NCBI GenBank assembly: GCA_934654835.1
Contig: CAKUGY010000017.1
Span: 1 to 48,433, forward strand
DNA: 48,433 nt
Source: an uncultured Collinsella sp.
GTDB lineage: Bacteria > Actinomycetota > Coriobacteriia > Coriobacteriales > Coriobacteriaceae
Direction: 5' to 3'
Part shown: piece after piece, positions 32,113-40,912 of the stretch
Numbering within the stretch: position 1 is the first letter of the stretch
Layout: each line of letters opens with the position of its first letter
Program-made: the position numbers and the translations under genes
The notes under the pieces: generated by a model
The model's database searches: none
What the model was told of the DNA's origin: nothing
The model's input: only the letters and a program-made list of their open reading frames with translations

Positions 32113-34305
32113 TTACTGGCCGGTAGAGGGATCGGGAGTGGGCGTAGGATCGGGAGTGGGCGTCGGCGTGCCGCCATCGCCGCCTGTGCCACCGTCGCCG
32201 CCTGTGCCACCGTCGCCGCCAGTCGTGCCGCTACCGCTGCCGCCGGTGGTATCGCCGCCCGTGGTTTCAGTGGTCGTGGTCGTCGTCGTGGTTGTGGTGG
32301 TCTCTTCCTCCTCCTCTTTCTCCTCGTCTTCGTCCTCTTCGTCTTCCTTCTTGTTGCTGGCGCCGTAGAACTTCCAGACGTTATTGTTCTTGTACGTAGG
32401 AGTCGTGCCCGTCGGGAACTCCTTGCGCTCGGTGCCGGCAAGAACAGTGTCCATAAACTTCTTAAAGACGGGCAGGTTGGTCTGGTTACCAAACAGGTCG
32501 GCGCCGTATTTTTGGATGGGGATTTCGCCGGCGGAATAGCCGGTCCACAGCGCGCAGGCCAGCTGCGGGGTATAGCCGCAGAACCACAGGTTGGTGTTGT
32601 CGTCGGTGGTGCCGGTCTTGCCAGCATAGGGTTGGTTGACGCTCAGGGCGCCCGCGGCGCCGGTGCCGCTGCCGCGCATGACGCCTGCGAGGACGTCGGT
32701 TACGGCAGCCGCCTCGCCCGTGGAGAGGACCTGCTTGGGGTTGTCGGTATGCTGGTACAGGATGGAACCAGTACGGGAGTTGATCTCGGTGATGGCAATG
32801 GGCTGACGATAATAGCCGCCGTTGGCAAACGTAGCATAGGCTGAGGCCATCTCGAGCGGCGAGATGGAGCCCGGGCCGAGCGTCATAACGGGAACATCCT
32901 CAATATTGCCGTCAGAGGTGTCGATGCCGAGCTTTTTGACCAGGGAGATGATCTTGTCGTTGCCGATGGCATCGGCAACCTGGATATAGGCGGTGTTGGA
33001 CGACACGGCAGTTGCCTGGCTCAGCGAAATGTTGCCATAGCTAGTGTTGGCGTAGTTTTGGACTTTGGTAGTCGTGCCCTTAACCGTAAGCGGCGAGTTG
33101 CAGTTGAGAGTGACGTTGGGGTTCATGCCACATTGAATGGCAGCCGCCAGGGTAAAGGCCTTAAACGTGGAGCCCACGGGGCGTTTGGCCGTCGCATGGT
33201 TCACGTGGCTCTCGTCGGCATTGTAGTCGTAGCCGCCCACCATGCACTTAATGTAGCCAGTGCTGGGGTCGATGACGACCATGCCCATGCTCAGGTCTTC
33301 CAGAGCGAGCGTGTCGAGCTGCGAGCGCACGGCATCCTCGGCAACCTGCTGCATGGTGGGGTCGATAGTGGTCTTGACGGTCAGGCCGCCCTTAAAAAGC
33401 ACGTCGGTGGAGAACTCCTGCTCGAGCAGCTGCTTAACGTAGGAGACAAAGTAGGGCTGCGAGTACACGTCAACGCCGCTGCCCGAAATCTCGGTCACAT
33501 TGAGCGTGATGGGCTCGGCCTGAGCGGCGTCGTGCTCTTCCTGCGTGATATGGCCTAGGCGCAGCATGTTGTCCAGAACCTTGTTGCGACGGGACAGTGC
33601 CAGATCGGGGTTGACCGTGGGGTCGTACTGAGAAGGCGAATTGGGAAGGCCGATCAGCAGCGCGGCCTCGCTCAGGGTGAGGTCGGCGGCGGTCTTGGAC
33701 AGATAGGTCTCGGCAGCGGCCTCGATGCCGTAGGCACCATGGCCGTAGTAGATGGTGTTGAGGTACATCATGAGGATCTCGTCCTTGGAGTACATCTCCT
33801 CCATCTTGATGGCGATATAGGCCTCGCGCACCTTACGCTCGATGGTCGAGTCAAACTGTTCCTCCTGCAGGATGGTGTTGCGCACCAGCTGCTGGGTGAT
33901 GGTCGAGGCGCCCTCGTGACCACCGGTAGCGGTCGCCACAGCGGCGCGCGCGATGCCCCAAAGGTCGATGCCGCCATGCTCGTAGAAGCGCTCGTCCTCA
34001 ACATCGACGGTACCCTGCAGCACGTACGGGGACACCTGGTCCTTGGTGATGGACTTGCGGTTTTGAGTGTAGAAGCTCGCAATGGTGTTGCCGTTGCAGT
34101 CGACGATGTCGGTGGGCTCGCTGACCAGATAGGCGTTGGCGTCGGTATAGTCGGGCAGATCGGACAGCCAGCGGTTGACGTTGCCGATCATGCCGATGCC
34201 AAATGCTACGCCCGCGACAAGCAAAAAGCCTAAAAACGAGAGCAAGATCATGGGAAGGGCATGCGTCTTGGAGCGACCGCGTCCCTGTCGTTGGCGAGGA
34301 CCCAT
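32113..34305 (-). CDS. Class A penicillin-binding protein (bifunctional)
   Basis: 730 residues from ATG 34305, chosen because GGAGG stands 8 nt upstream; an in-frame start 60 nt earlier has none. It polymerises and cross-links peptidoglycan at the outer face of the membrane. Order: Arg/Lys-rich cytoplasmic start, membrane helix about 19-41, GT51 transglycosylase domain (VEDERFYEHGG, GASTITQQLVRN), then the transpeptidase with SxxK in VGSTFKAF (Ser near 378), SSN and GKTGTTDD (Lys near 565). The last ~75 residues are a Glu/Asp run, eleven threonines, GDGGTG repeats and a Pro-Thr-Asp tail, probably a flexible wall-spanning end. Single gene with its own terminator. Confidence 0.95.
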   Translation of the reverse strand: MGPRQRQGRGRSKTHALPMILLSFLGFLLVAGVAFGIGMIGNVNRWLSDLPDYTDANAYLVSEPTDIVDCNGNTIASFYTQNRKSITKDQVSPYVLQGTVDVEDERFYEHGGIDLWGIARAAVATATGGHEGASTITQQLVRNTILQEEQFDSTIERKVREAYIAIKMEEMYSKDEILMMYLNTIYYGHGAYGIEAAAETYLSKTAADLTLSEAALLIGLPNSPSQYDPTVNPDLALSRRNKVLDNMLRLGHITQEEHDAAQAEPITLNVTEISGSGVDVYSQPYFVSYVKQLLEQEFSTDVLFKGGLTVKTTIDPTMQQVAEDAVRSQLDTLALEDLSMGMVVIDPSTGYIKCMVGGYDYNADESHVNHATAKRPVGSTFKAFTLAAAIQCGMNPNVTLNCNSPLTVKGTTTKVQNYANTSYGNISLSQATAVSSNTAYIQVADAIGNDKIISLVKKLGIDTSDGNIEDVPVMTLGPGSISPLEMASAYATFANGGYYRQPIAITEINSRTGSILYQHTDNPKQVLSTGEAAAVTDVLAGVMRGSGTGAAGALSVNQPYAGKTGTTDDNTNLWFCGYTPQLACALWTGYSAGEIPIQKYGADLFGNQTNLPVFKKFMDTVLAGTERKEFPTGTTPTYKNNNVWKFYGASNKKEDEEDEDEEKEEEEETTTTTTTTTTTETTGGDTTGGSGSGTTGGDGGTGGDGGTGGDGGTPTPTPDPTPTPDPSTGQ
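32179..32220 (-). repeat. 18-bp tandem repeat in the PBP tail
   Basis: Two exact copies of GCCGCCTGTGCCACCGTC (32179-32196, 32197-32214) plus six bases of a third, encoding repeated Gly-Asp-Gly-Gly-Thr-Gly. In-frame copy-number change would alter tail length only. Confidence 0.85.
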
Positions 34306-34417
34306 ACATTGACCTCCAGGTATGTCGTGCCGGGCGCTGGGTGTGCTGCCGGGCAGGATGGACATAAGTTATTACACGATAAACCAATCGGCGCGCGCGA
34401 GGCCTCGTGTATGCTGG

Positions 34418-34423
34418 TTGACA
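34418..34423 (+). promoter_or_regulatory. Perfect -35 box before the U32 gene
   Basis: TTGACA 44 bp before the start at 34467, in the 161-bp region shared with the divergent PBP gene. No matching -10 at normal spacing, so low confidence. Confidence 0.3.
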
Positions 34424-34466
34424 GCAATTTTCAGAGTGAAAGCACACCTTGGTAAGGAGTTTGCCG

Positions 34467-36431
34467 ATGGCGATTCGGCCGATGGAACCGAACGGACAAT
34501 GCGGAAGCGAGCTGGCGGCGACCGGGGTGGCGCTACCCGAGCTGCTGGCGCCTGCCGGCGGACTCGACCAGATGCTGGCGGCGATTGCGGCGGGCGCCGA
34601 TGCCATCTATGCAGGGCTGAACGGATTCAACGCCCGAGTGAGCGCGCATGGCTTTAGCGATGACGAATTCGCGCGCGGGTGCGCCGTGGCCCATGCCCAT
34701 GGCGTGCGTGTGTACGTGACGCTCAACGTATTTGTGTTCGATGACGAGCTGGCAGACGCGGTTGCGCTGGGGGCACACGCGCTGGAGCTGGGCGCCGACA
34801 CGTTGATCGTGGCCGACGCCGGGCTGGCATGCACGCTTCGCGCGGCGATTCCGGGGGTCGAGATTCACCTGTCGACTCAAGCGGGCGTCCACAGCGAGGG
34901 CGCGGTGCGACTGGCGGCCGAAGAGCTGGGAGTCGAGCGCGTGACGACCGCGCGCGAACTGAGCGTGGCAGAGATCGAGGTGCTTTGTGCCACGGGCGTG
35001 CCCATCGAGGTGTTCTGCCACGGCGCCATCTGCATCGGATATTCGGGTGCGTGTGGGTTCTCGGCTCTGCGACGTAGCCGCTCTGCGATGCGCGGTGACT
35101 GCACGCAGCCGTGCCGTCTGTCTTATGACTTGGTGGACGCGGCGGGGGAGAGCGTCGTCGCTGTCGAGGGCGACCGTCTGCTTTGCCCGCGCGACTATTT
35201 GGGCATCGCGCACCTGCCCGAGCTCGTTGCCGCCGGCGTGGCATCGCTCAAGATCGAGGGGCGCATGAAGAATCCTGACTACGTTTTTAACGTAGTGAGG
35301 GTGTGGCGCCGGGCGCTCGATATGCTGCGTGACGGCACGTGGGATGCCGATGTCGTGCCGGCGTTCGAGCGCGAACTGGGCAGGTCGTTCAATCGCGGCT
35401 TTACCGATGCGTATCTGCGAGGACGTTCGGGCGCCGAGCTCATGAGCTTTGAGCGCGCGATCAACCAGGGCGTGCGCGTGGGCCGCTTGGCGGCCGTGGG
35501 TCACGAAGAGGTGACGGTTGAGCTCGATGCCGCCGTGGCGGCGGGCGACACGCTCGAGATCCGGTTTTACCCGGGCGCCGATGCGCGTCCCGATGTGCCC
35601 AAGCGCTGGCCACAGGTGCCTTGTCCGGCGGACGCTGCGGCGGGGGAGTGCATTGTTGTCCATTGCAAGCGCAAGGTGGACGCGGGCTGCGAGGTCTATC
35701 TGATTCGCAGTGCCGGTGTGCTGGAGCAGACGGCGACGGTGCTGGAGCGCATGCGCGTCGAGGCGGATGCCGTGGCGCCGGTTGAGCGCGCCGTTGAGGC
35801 GTTGCCGCTTGGGGACATCGTGGCGGTGGGCGACATGCCTGCGGAGCCGCTGGCGAAACCAGCGGCTCCCGTCCGTGTGGTTTTTGCCTGGCAGCTGATG
35901 GATGCGGATCCGCTCGGTGAGTGCGACCTGTCCGATGCGACGGTGGTGCTCGACGAGGTCTGCCGCGCGGGCGATGCCGCACGAACTCGCTCGCTTATGC
36001 GACGTGCCGGGCGCATCGTCTGTCGCAATCTGGGGCAGGTGGCGATTGCCCGGGAGCTGGACGTGCACTTTGACGTGGCGGCGCCGGTGTTCTGCGCGAA
36101 TCGGGCTACGCTTGCTTGGCTGCGGGGTCTTGGGGCGCGGCACGTGTTTTTGCCTGCTGAGCTTACCGCCAACAACGCGGAGCGCATTGTCGAGCTTGCC
36201 GCTTGTCCCGGTGTCTTGGGGCCTGTTGATGCCGAGCGCCCCGAGCTCATGGTGTGCGAGCACTGCCTGCTGACCGCCGAGGGAGCCTGTGTCACCGATG
36301 CTACGACGGAGCAGGTTTATTGCCGTGAATGCTCACGTCGCCGGCAGGAGCGCTATTTGGTCGAACGTGACGGCACGCGCCTGCCGGTCGTTGTCGACGC
36401 ATGCGGCAGGACGAGGATTTTCCTGTCGTAG
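34467..36431 (+). CDS. Peptidase U32 family protein, RlhA-like
   Basis: 654 residues from ATG 34467 (AAGGAG about 8 nt upstream). The TIM-barrel U32 core opens PELLAPAGGLDQMLAAIAAG. The family signature is HGAICIGYSGACGFSAL followed by RGDCTQPCRLSY, with cysteines placed for an iron-sulfur cluster. Length and a C-terminal extension match E. coli RlhA, which hydroxylates a cytidine in 23S rRNA, more than the short collagenase-like members. A final CEHC/CREC group may be a further metal site. tyrS follows after 96 nt. Confidence 0.85.
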   Translation: MAIRPMEPNGQCGSELAATGVALPELLAPAGGLDQMLAAIAAGADAIYAGLNGFNARVSAHGFSDDEFARGCAVAHAHGVRVYVTLNVFVFDDELADAVALGAHALELGADTLIVADAGLACTLRAAIPGVEIHLSTQAGVHSEGAVRLAAEELGVERVTTARELSVAEIEVLCATGVPIEVFCHGAICIGYSGACGFSALRRSRSAMRGDCTQPCRLSYDLVDAAGESVVAVEGDRLLCPRDYLGIAHLPELVAAGVASLKIEGRMKNPDYVFNVVRVWRRALDMLRDGTWDADVVPAFERELGRSFNRGFTDAYLRGRSGAELMSFERAINQGVRVGRLAAVGHEEVTVELDAAVAAGDTLEIRFYPGADARPDVPKRWPQVPCPADAAAGECIVVHCKRKVDAGCEVYLIRSAGVLEQTATVLERMRVEADAVAPVERAVEALPLGDIVAVGDMPAEPLAKPAAPVRVVFAWQLMDADPLGECDLSDATVVLDEVCRAGDAARTRSLMRRAGRIVCRNLGQVAIARELDVHFDVAAPVFCANRATLAWLRGLGARHVFLPAELTANNAERIVELAACPGVLGPVDAERPELMVCEHCLLTAEGACVTDATTEQVYCRECSRRRQERYLVERDGTRLPVVVDACGRTRIFLS

Positions 36432-36479
36432 GTGTTCGGTCGCGCCGTTTTGTTATCATATGAGAGTTTATGGACTTCC

Positions 36480-36506
36480 AGCACCGCCGTATCCGGCGAG
36501 GGTGCT
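36480..36506 (+). other. Hairpin in the tyrS leader
   Basis: AGCACC (36480-36485) pairs with GGTGCT (36501-36506), inner GCCG/CGGC. It ends shortly before the tyrS SD. It lacks the T-box sequence and a T-run. Confidence 0.4.
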
Positions 36507-36527
36507 ATAGCAAAAGGAGGATACCCA

Positions 36528-37739
36528 ATGCTGTCTGTCGACGAGCAAATGCGTATCATCACCTCGGGCGCTGCCAAGATCGTCCCCGAGGCCGACCTTC
36601 GCAAGAAGCTTGAGAAGGGCGAGCCCCTCAACATCAAGCTCGGCGTCGATCCCACCAGCCCCGATCTTCACCTGGGCCATGCCGTGCCGCTTCGCAAGAT
36701 GCGTCAGTTCCAGGACCTGGGCCACAACGTCACCCTCATCATCGGCAACGGCACCGCGCTGATCGGCGACCCGTCGGGCAAGAACTCCACGCGCCCGCAG
36801 CTTTCGCAGGAGCAGATCGAGGCCAACGCCGAGACCTACGTGAGCCAGGCCATGAAGATCCTGGATCCCGAGAAGACCACCATCGTGCACAACGGCGACT
36901 GGATTCTGTCGATGGACCTGGCCGGCCTGCTGCAGGTGTGCTCCAAGTTCACTGTCGCCCGCATCCTTGAGCGTGATGACTTTACCAAGCGCTACCAGTC
37001 CCAGACGCCGATCGCCCTGCACGAGTTCCTGTACCCCGTGATGCAGGCCTTCGACTCCGTGCAGATCAAGGCCGACGTGGAGATGGGCGGCACCGACCAG
37101 CTCTTCAACCTGCTCGCTGGCCGCGAGCTCATGGAGAAGATGGGCATGGAGCCGCAGGTCGCTCTCACTATGCCGCTGCTCGAGGGCACCGATGGCGTGC
37201 GCAAGATGTCCAAGTCCTACGGCAACTACATCGGTCTGACCGACGCTCCCAAGGATATGTTCGGCAAGACCATGTCCATTCCCGACGAGATGATCGGCAA
37301 GTACTATCGTCTGGCGAGCTCGCTCACCCCGGCTGAGGTCGACAAGATCGACGCTGCCCTGGCCGACGGCTCTGCCGACCCCTATGAGCTCAAGCGCGCC
37401 CTGGGCCGCGACCTGTGCGATACCTATCACGGTGCCGGCGCCGGTGACGAGGCTCAGGCCGAGTTCGACCGCGTGTTCAAGGAAGGCCAGCTTGCCGACT
37501 TCCCCGAGAAGCACGTCGAGCTGACCGTCAACGACGAGGGCCGGATCTACCTTGCGGGCCTGCTCAAGGACCTGGGTCTTTCGGCCAGCGCCGGCCAGGC
37601 CCGTCGCGACATCGACGGCGGCGGCGTCAAGATCAACGGCGAGGCCGTGGCTCCCAAGAGCTACAACATCGACCCGAGCGCCCTCAAGCTGGGCGACACC
37701 CTCTCCGTAGGCAAGCGCAAGGGCTTCAAGCTGGTCTAG
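36528..37739 (+). CDS. tyrS: Tyrosyl-tRNA synthetase
   Basis: 403 residues from ATG 36528 (AAAGGAGG 6-7 nt upstream). Class I synthetase charging tRNA-Tyr. The HIGH motif is HLGH at 48-51 and KMSKS is at 226-230; the C-terminal ~65 residues form an S4 domain (GQARRDIDGGGVKINGEAV). The HLGH/KMSKS form marks the TyrZ-like branch. No T-box leader is seen. Confidence 0.96.
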   Translation: MLSVDEQMRIITSGAAKIVPEADLRKKLEKGEPLNIKLGVDPTSPDLHLGHAVPLRKMRQFQDLGHNVTLIIGNGTALIGDPSGKNSTRPQLSQEQIEANAETYVSQAMKILDPEKTTIVHNGDWILSMDLAGLLQVCSKFTVARILERDDFTKRYQSQTPIALHEFLYPVMQAFDSVQIKADVEMGGTDQLFNLLAGRELMEKMGMEPQVALTMPLLEGTDGVRKMSKSYGNYIGLTDAPKDMFGKTMSIPDEMIGKYYRLASSLTPAEVDKIDAALADGSADPYELKRALGRDLCDTYHGAGAGDEAQAEFDRVFKEGQLADFPEKHVELTVNDEGRIYLAGLLKDLGLSASAGQARRDIDGGGVKINGEAVAPKSYNIDPSALKLGDTLSVGKRKGFKLV

Positions 37740-37768
37740 CAAGTAGGTCAACCTAACATGTGCAATAG

Positions 37769-37801
37769 GGCCGCAGCCGGAACTCCCGACTGCGGCCTTT
37801 T
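37769..37801 (+). terminator. Intrinsic terminator after tyrS
   Basis: GGCCGCAG (37769-37776) pairs with CTGCGGCC (37790-37797), followed by four Ts. Confidence 0.85.
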
Positions 37802-37802
37802 G

Positions 37803-37875
37803 AGTTGCGGTGAAATAGTTCCTAAAAATGCCATACGGGCGCCCAGGTAGGAACTATTCCACCGCAACTTTTTTC
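37803..37875 (+). repeat. Dispersed palindrome, TTGCGGTGAAATAGTTCC family, copy 2
   Basis: Arms 37803-37823 and 37849-37869 are the same as those of 14928-14994, including the single mismatch; the loop differs. Six Ts follow (37869-37875 region), so here it also works as a second terminator behind tyrS. Confidence 0.8.
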
Positions 37876-37947
37876 CTCCGTCCCCAAGGGATCATTTGGC
37901 GGTGCCGTTAAGCGGAAGGGGTGTTATCGGCGGCCTCCTTTTGGGCA

Positions 37948-38001
37948 TACAATGGCTATTGGTTTGCTGCGGTGAAGGTCTGTCCGCTCCGCAGCTTTTT
38001 T
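37948..38001 (+). promoter_or_regulatory. ade promoter -10 and attenuator-like hairpin
   Basis: TACAAT (37948-37953) is a fair -10. GCTGCGG (37966-37972) pairs with CCGCAGC (37989-37995) and is followed by six Ts, ending 10 nt before the ade SD. A terminator in this place would switch ade off unless prevented. No purine riboswitch core is seen. Confidence 0.55.
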
Positions 38002-38021
38002 CTACGGTTAAAGGAGTATGT

Positions 38022-39842
38022 ATGTCCGTTGAGGTCATGAGATCTGTGATCGAGGCCGCCGAGGGTCGTGTGCCCGTTGACACGCTGTTTGCCAACGCAC
38101 AGATTGTCGATGTGTACGGCCAGCGCGTGGCGCCCGGTAGCGTTGCCGTCAAGGATGGCGTGATCGTCGGTGTGCTCTACGATGGTCGCGACGATGCCGC
38201 CGGTACGTATGAGGCTGCCGAGGTCATCGATTGCCAGGGCCGCTATCTTGCCCCCGGTTTTATTGACGGACACTTGCATATCGAGTCTTCGAACATCCGC
38301 CCCGCCGAGTATGCGCGCATGGCGGCGACGCGCGGCACCACCACTGCCATTGCCGATAGCCACGAGATCGCTAACGTCTCTGGCTTGGACGGCCTGCGCT
38401 TTATGATTGAGGATGGTCGTCGCGCCCCCGTCTCCATCAAGTACATGATGCCATCGTGCGTGCCGGCCCTGCCCGACGAGCAGGCCGGTGCCGTGATTAC
38501 CGCCGCCGACATGCAGGCGTTTTTCGCCGAGCATTCGGGCGATGTCTTTGGCCTGGGCGAGATGATGAACCTGCCGGGCGTCTTTATGGCCGACCCCGAG
38601 ACTTGCGCTCGCATCGATGCCGCCAACCAGACGCCGTCCAAGCAGGTTGACGGCCACGCGCCGCTCGTTGCCGGCAAGGACCTCAACGCCTATGCCGCAG
38701 CAGGTATTATCGCTGACCATGAGTCGACGATTCCCGAGGAGGCACTCGACAAGCTGTCTCGCGGCATGTATGTGATGCTGCGCGAGGGTACGTGCAGCCA
38801 TGACCTGGCCAACCTGTCGCCGATGCTGCTGGAGAATCCTGCCCGTGCCCGCCGTTGCTGCTTTGCGACCGACGACCGCGCTCCTTCCGATGCGCTTGCG
38901 TCCGGCATGATCGACAACGCCTGCCGCGTGGCGATTGAGGCCGGTATCGACCCGGTGGTCGCTATCTCCATGGCGTCCCTTTCCACGGCTGAGGCGTTTG
39001 GCCTGGATCACGGCTGCCGCGACCCGCACGAACTGCGTGGCGCCATCGCCCCGGGCAAGCGTGCCGACCTGCTGGTGCTCAATGACCTGACGTTTGCCAC
39101 GGCTCCGCATCGCGTATATGCCGCCGGTGCTCTGGTGGCGCAGGACGGTACCTTTGTGGGCGAGATTGCACCCGAGATGGCCGAGGTCGCAGCCCTTGCC
39201 GATGAGCTGCGCGCCTCCGTTAAGCTGCCGAAGCTTTCGCTCGACGTGTTCGACTATGCCTTTAAGCCGGGCGAGGCCGTGATTGACGTGGTGCCGGGTA
39301 AGGCCATCACGGGTATGGCTCGCCCCGAGAGCGCCGAGGGCCTGCGTCGCATTATGCTGATTGAGCGCCATGGCCGCGGCGTGTCGTTGCAGGCCGAGGG
39401 CGCCGACGGCGATGGCCCCGCTGGCCTGGGACTCGTTGGCAAGCATATCGGCCGCGGCTGGGTGCGCGGCTTTACCATCACGGGTGGTGCCATCGCCTCG
39501 ACGATCGGACACGACTCGCACAACGTGTGCGTCGTGGGCGACAACGCCGCCGATATGATGGCCGCCGTTGAGGCCGTGGGCCAGGGCGGTCACGTGCTGG
39601 TGCGCAACGGCGAGGTCGTGGCGCGCATTCCGCTGGCGCTCGGTGGCCTGATGAGCGAGGGCACGGCCGAAGATGTCGCCGCGCAGCACGACGACTTTAT
39701 GGTCAAGGCGCGTGCCATGGGCGTCGAGCCGCCGCTCGACCCCATCATGGGCATCATCTTCCTGCCCCTGCCGGTGATCCCGACGCTCCGCATCCGCCCC
39801 GAGGGCATGTTCGACGTCACGACCTTCACCTACGCCGACTAG
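38022..39842 (+). CDS. ade: Adenine deaminase
   Basis: 606 residues from ATG 38022 (AAAGGAG 5 nt upstream); a longer open frame upstream would run through the attenuator hairpin and is unlikely. Amidohydrolase that turns adenine into hypoxanthine and ammonia. Metal motif FIDGHLHIESS (H84, H86), FGLGEMMNLPG, ADHES and the C-terminal GHDSHNVCVVG domain of Ade. It would feed the purine breakdown cluster at 8.5-19.1 kb. Probably controlled by the leader hairpin. Confidence 0.96.
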   Translation: MSVEVMRSVIEAAEGRVPVDTLFANAQIVDVYGQRVAPGSVAVKDGVIVGVLYDGRDDAAGTYEAAEVIDCQGRYLAPGFIDGHLHIESSNIRPAEYARMAATRGTTTAIADSHEIANVSGLDGLRFMIEDGRRAPVSIKYMMPSCVPALPDEQAGAVITAADMQAFFAEHSGDVFGLGEMMNLPGVFMADPETCARIDAANQTPSKQVDGHAPLVAGKDLNAYAAAGIIADHESTIPEEALDKLSRGMYVMLREGTCSHDLANLSPMLLENPARARRCCFATDDRAPSDALASGMIDNACRVAIEAGIDPVVAISMASLSTAEAFGLDHGCRDPHELRGAIAPGKRADLLVLNDLTFATAPHRVYAAGALVAQDGTFVGEIAPEMAEVAALADELRASVKLPKLSLDVFDYAFKPGEAVIDVVPGKAITGMARPESAEGLRRIMLIERHGRGVSLQAEGADGDGPAGLGLVGKHIGRGWVRGFTITGGAIASTIGHDSHNVCVVGDNAADMMAAVEAVGQGGHVLVRNGEVVARIPLALGGLMSEGTAEDVAAQHDDFMVKARAMGVEPPLDPIMGIIFLPLPVIPTLRIRPEGMFDVTTFTYAD

Positions 39843-39974
39843 TCATCGGGGACGTTCTTAAACGACTAGCCGTCGGGGTGGCGTGTCGCCTGGCGCCGCG
39901 ACCGTGAGGCCTCTGGCATGTGTGAGCTATTTGCCAGGTCCTTGTAACGTTTGCGCCCGCAAGGTCTTATCTGA

Positions 39975-40038
39975 GCTCCCTTTGGGTACGTTGGAATCGG
40001 ATACACGTTCGATTCCAACAAGTCCGAAGGGAGCTTTT
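39975..40038 (+). promoter_or_regulatory. Leader hairpin masking the SD of the HAD gene
   Basis: GCTCCCTT (39975-39982) pairs with AAGGGAGC (40027-40034), which contains the SD of the gene starting at 40041. Inside it, GTTGGAATCG (39990-39999) pairs perfectly with CGATTCCAAC (40010-40019). TTTT follows. It would block ribosome binding or end transcription when folded. Confidence 0.6.
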
Positions 40039-40040
40039 CT

Positions 40041-40835
40041 ATGTTTAAACTGATTGCATCCGATATGGACGGCACGCTGCTTGATGAGAATAGCCGGGTA
40101 CCGCCCGAGACATATGAGCTGATTGAGGCCCTGCGCGAGCACGGCGTGCATTTTGCTGCGTCCTCGGGCCGCCGTTACGACCGCCTATGTGAGTTCTTTG
40201 CGCCCGTGGTCGACAAAATGGACTTTGTCGCGGCGAATGGTGCGCAGGTCTATGCAGAAGGGGTCGAGGTCGATCGCGAGGTATATTCGCATCTCGCCGT
40301 CCGCAAGCTCGCGCGCACGGTCAAGATGTTTCCTAACATGCATCTGGCGCTCTTTGATCGCACCAAGTCCTTTTTGCTCGACGACGAGGACAAATTTGTC
40401 CGCGAGATCGACAAAGATCTGCCCAACGCCGAACGCATTTGGGGACTGCCCGATCCGCATGTGAATATCATCAAGGCATCGATTATCTGCGATGACGGCA
40501 ACGTGATGGACAACGCCTACGTGTTGCAGCGCGAGCTGGGCGACCTGTTCTCTTTCGCGCCTTCGGGCAACGCGTGGATCGATGCCATGCAACCCGGTGT
40601 GTCGAAGGCCTCGGGCATCGCACAGCTCATGGAGCACTATGGCGTCGAACGCGACGAGGTCATGGCGTTTGGCGACTCGATGAACGACTACGAGATCATT
40701 CGCTTTGTCGGCACGGGCTGCGCGATGGAAAACGCGCGCCCCGCGCTCAAGGCAGTCGCCGATCGCGTGGTGGGGTGCAACCGCGACCACGCCGTCCAGC
40801 AGGAGCTCCGTCGCGTGCTGGAGAGTCTCGCCTAA
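40041..40835 (+). CDS. Cof-type HAD phosphatase
   Basis: 264 residues. HAD motifs in order: DMDGTLLDENS (nucleophile Asp 8), ASSGRRYDRL, a Lys in the third-motif region (GVSKASG) and AFGDSMNDYEI. Members dephosphorylate sugar phosphates, nucleotides or flavin/PLP intermediates; the substrate is not predictable. The SD AAGGGAG, 7 nt before ATG, lies inside a strong hairpin. Confidence 0.9.
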   Translation: MFKLIASDMDGTLLDENSRVPPETYELIEALREHGVHFAASSGRRYDRLCEFFAPVVDKMDFVAANGAQVYAEGVEVDREVYSHLAVRKLARTVKMFPNMHLALFDRTKSFLLDDEDKFVREIDKDLPNAERIWGLPDPHVNIIKASIICDDGNVMDNAYVLQRELGDLFSFAPSGNAWIDAMQPGVSKASGIAQLMEHYGVERDEVMAFGDSMNDYEIIRFVGTGCAMENARPALKAVADRVVGCNRDHAVQQELRRVLESLA

Positions 40836-40845
40836 TTCGGCGGAT

Positions 40846-40883
40846 GGGGACAGTCCTTGCGGCGCCCCGCGAAGAGTGTCCCC
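40846..40883. repeat. Hairpin with GGGGACA/TGTCCCC arms, copy 2
   Basis: GGGGACA (40846-40852) and TGTCCCC (40877-40883), inner GCGG/CCGC pairing. It lies between two convergent HAD genes and may be a bidirectional stop; same outer core as 11343-11361. Confidence 0.65.
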
Positions 40884-40912
40884 AAATTAGCTACCCTGCC
40901 GGGTTGCTGCTG

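Noticed and set aside
36432..36527. T-box leader for tyrS
   Set aside because: The spacer is only 96 nt, has no T-box consensus and no terminator; just a small hairpin.
37876..38021. Purine riboswitch before ade
   Set aside because: The conserved three-way-junction loop sequences are missing; only a terminator-like hairpin is seen.
40001..40034. GTTCGATTCC resembling a tRNA T-loop
   Set aside because: The bases before and after the loop do not form a 5-bp T-stem and no acceptor, D or anticodon arms fit; the bases belong to the SD-masking hairpin.
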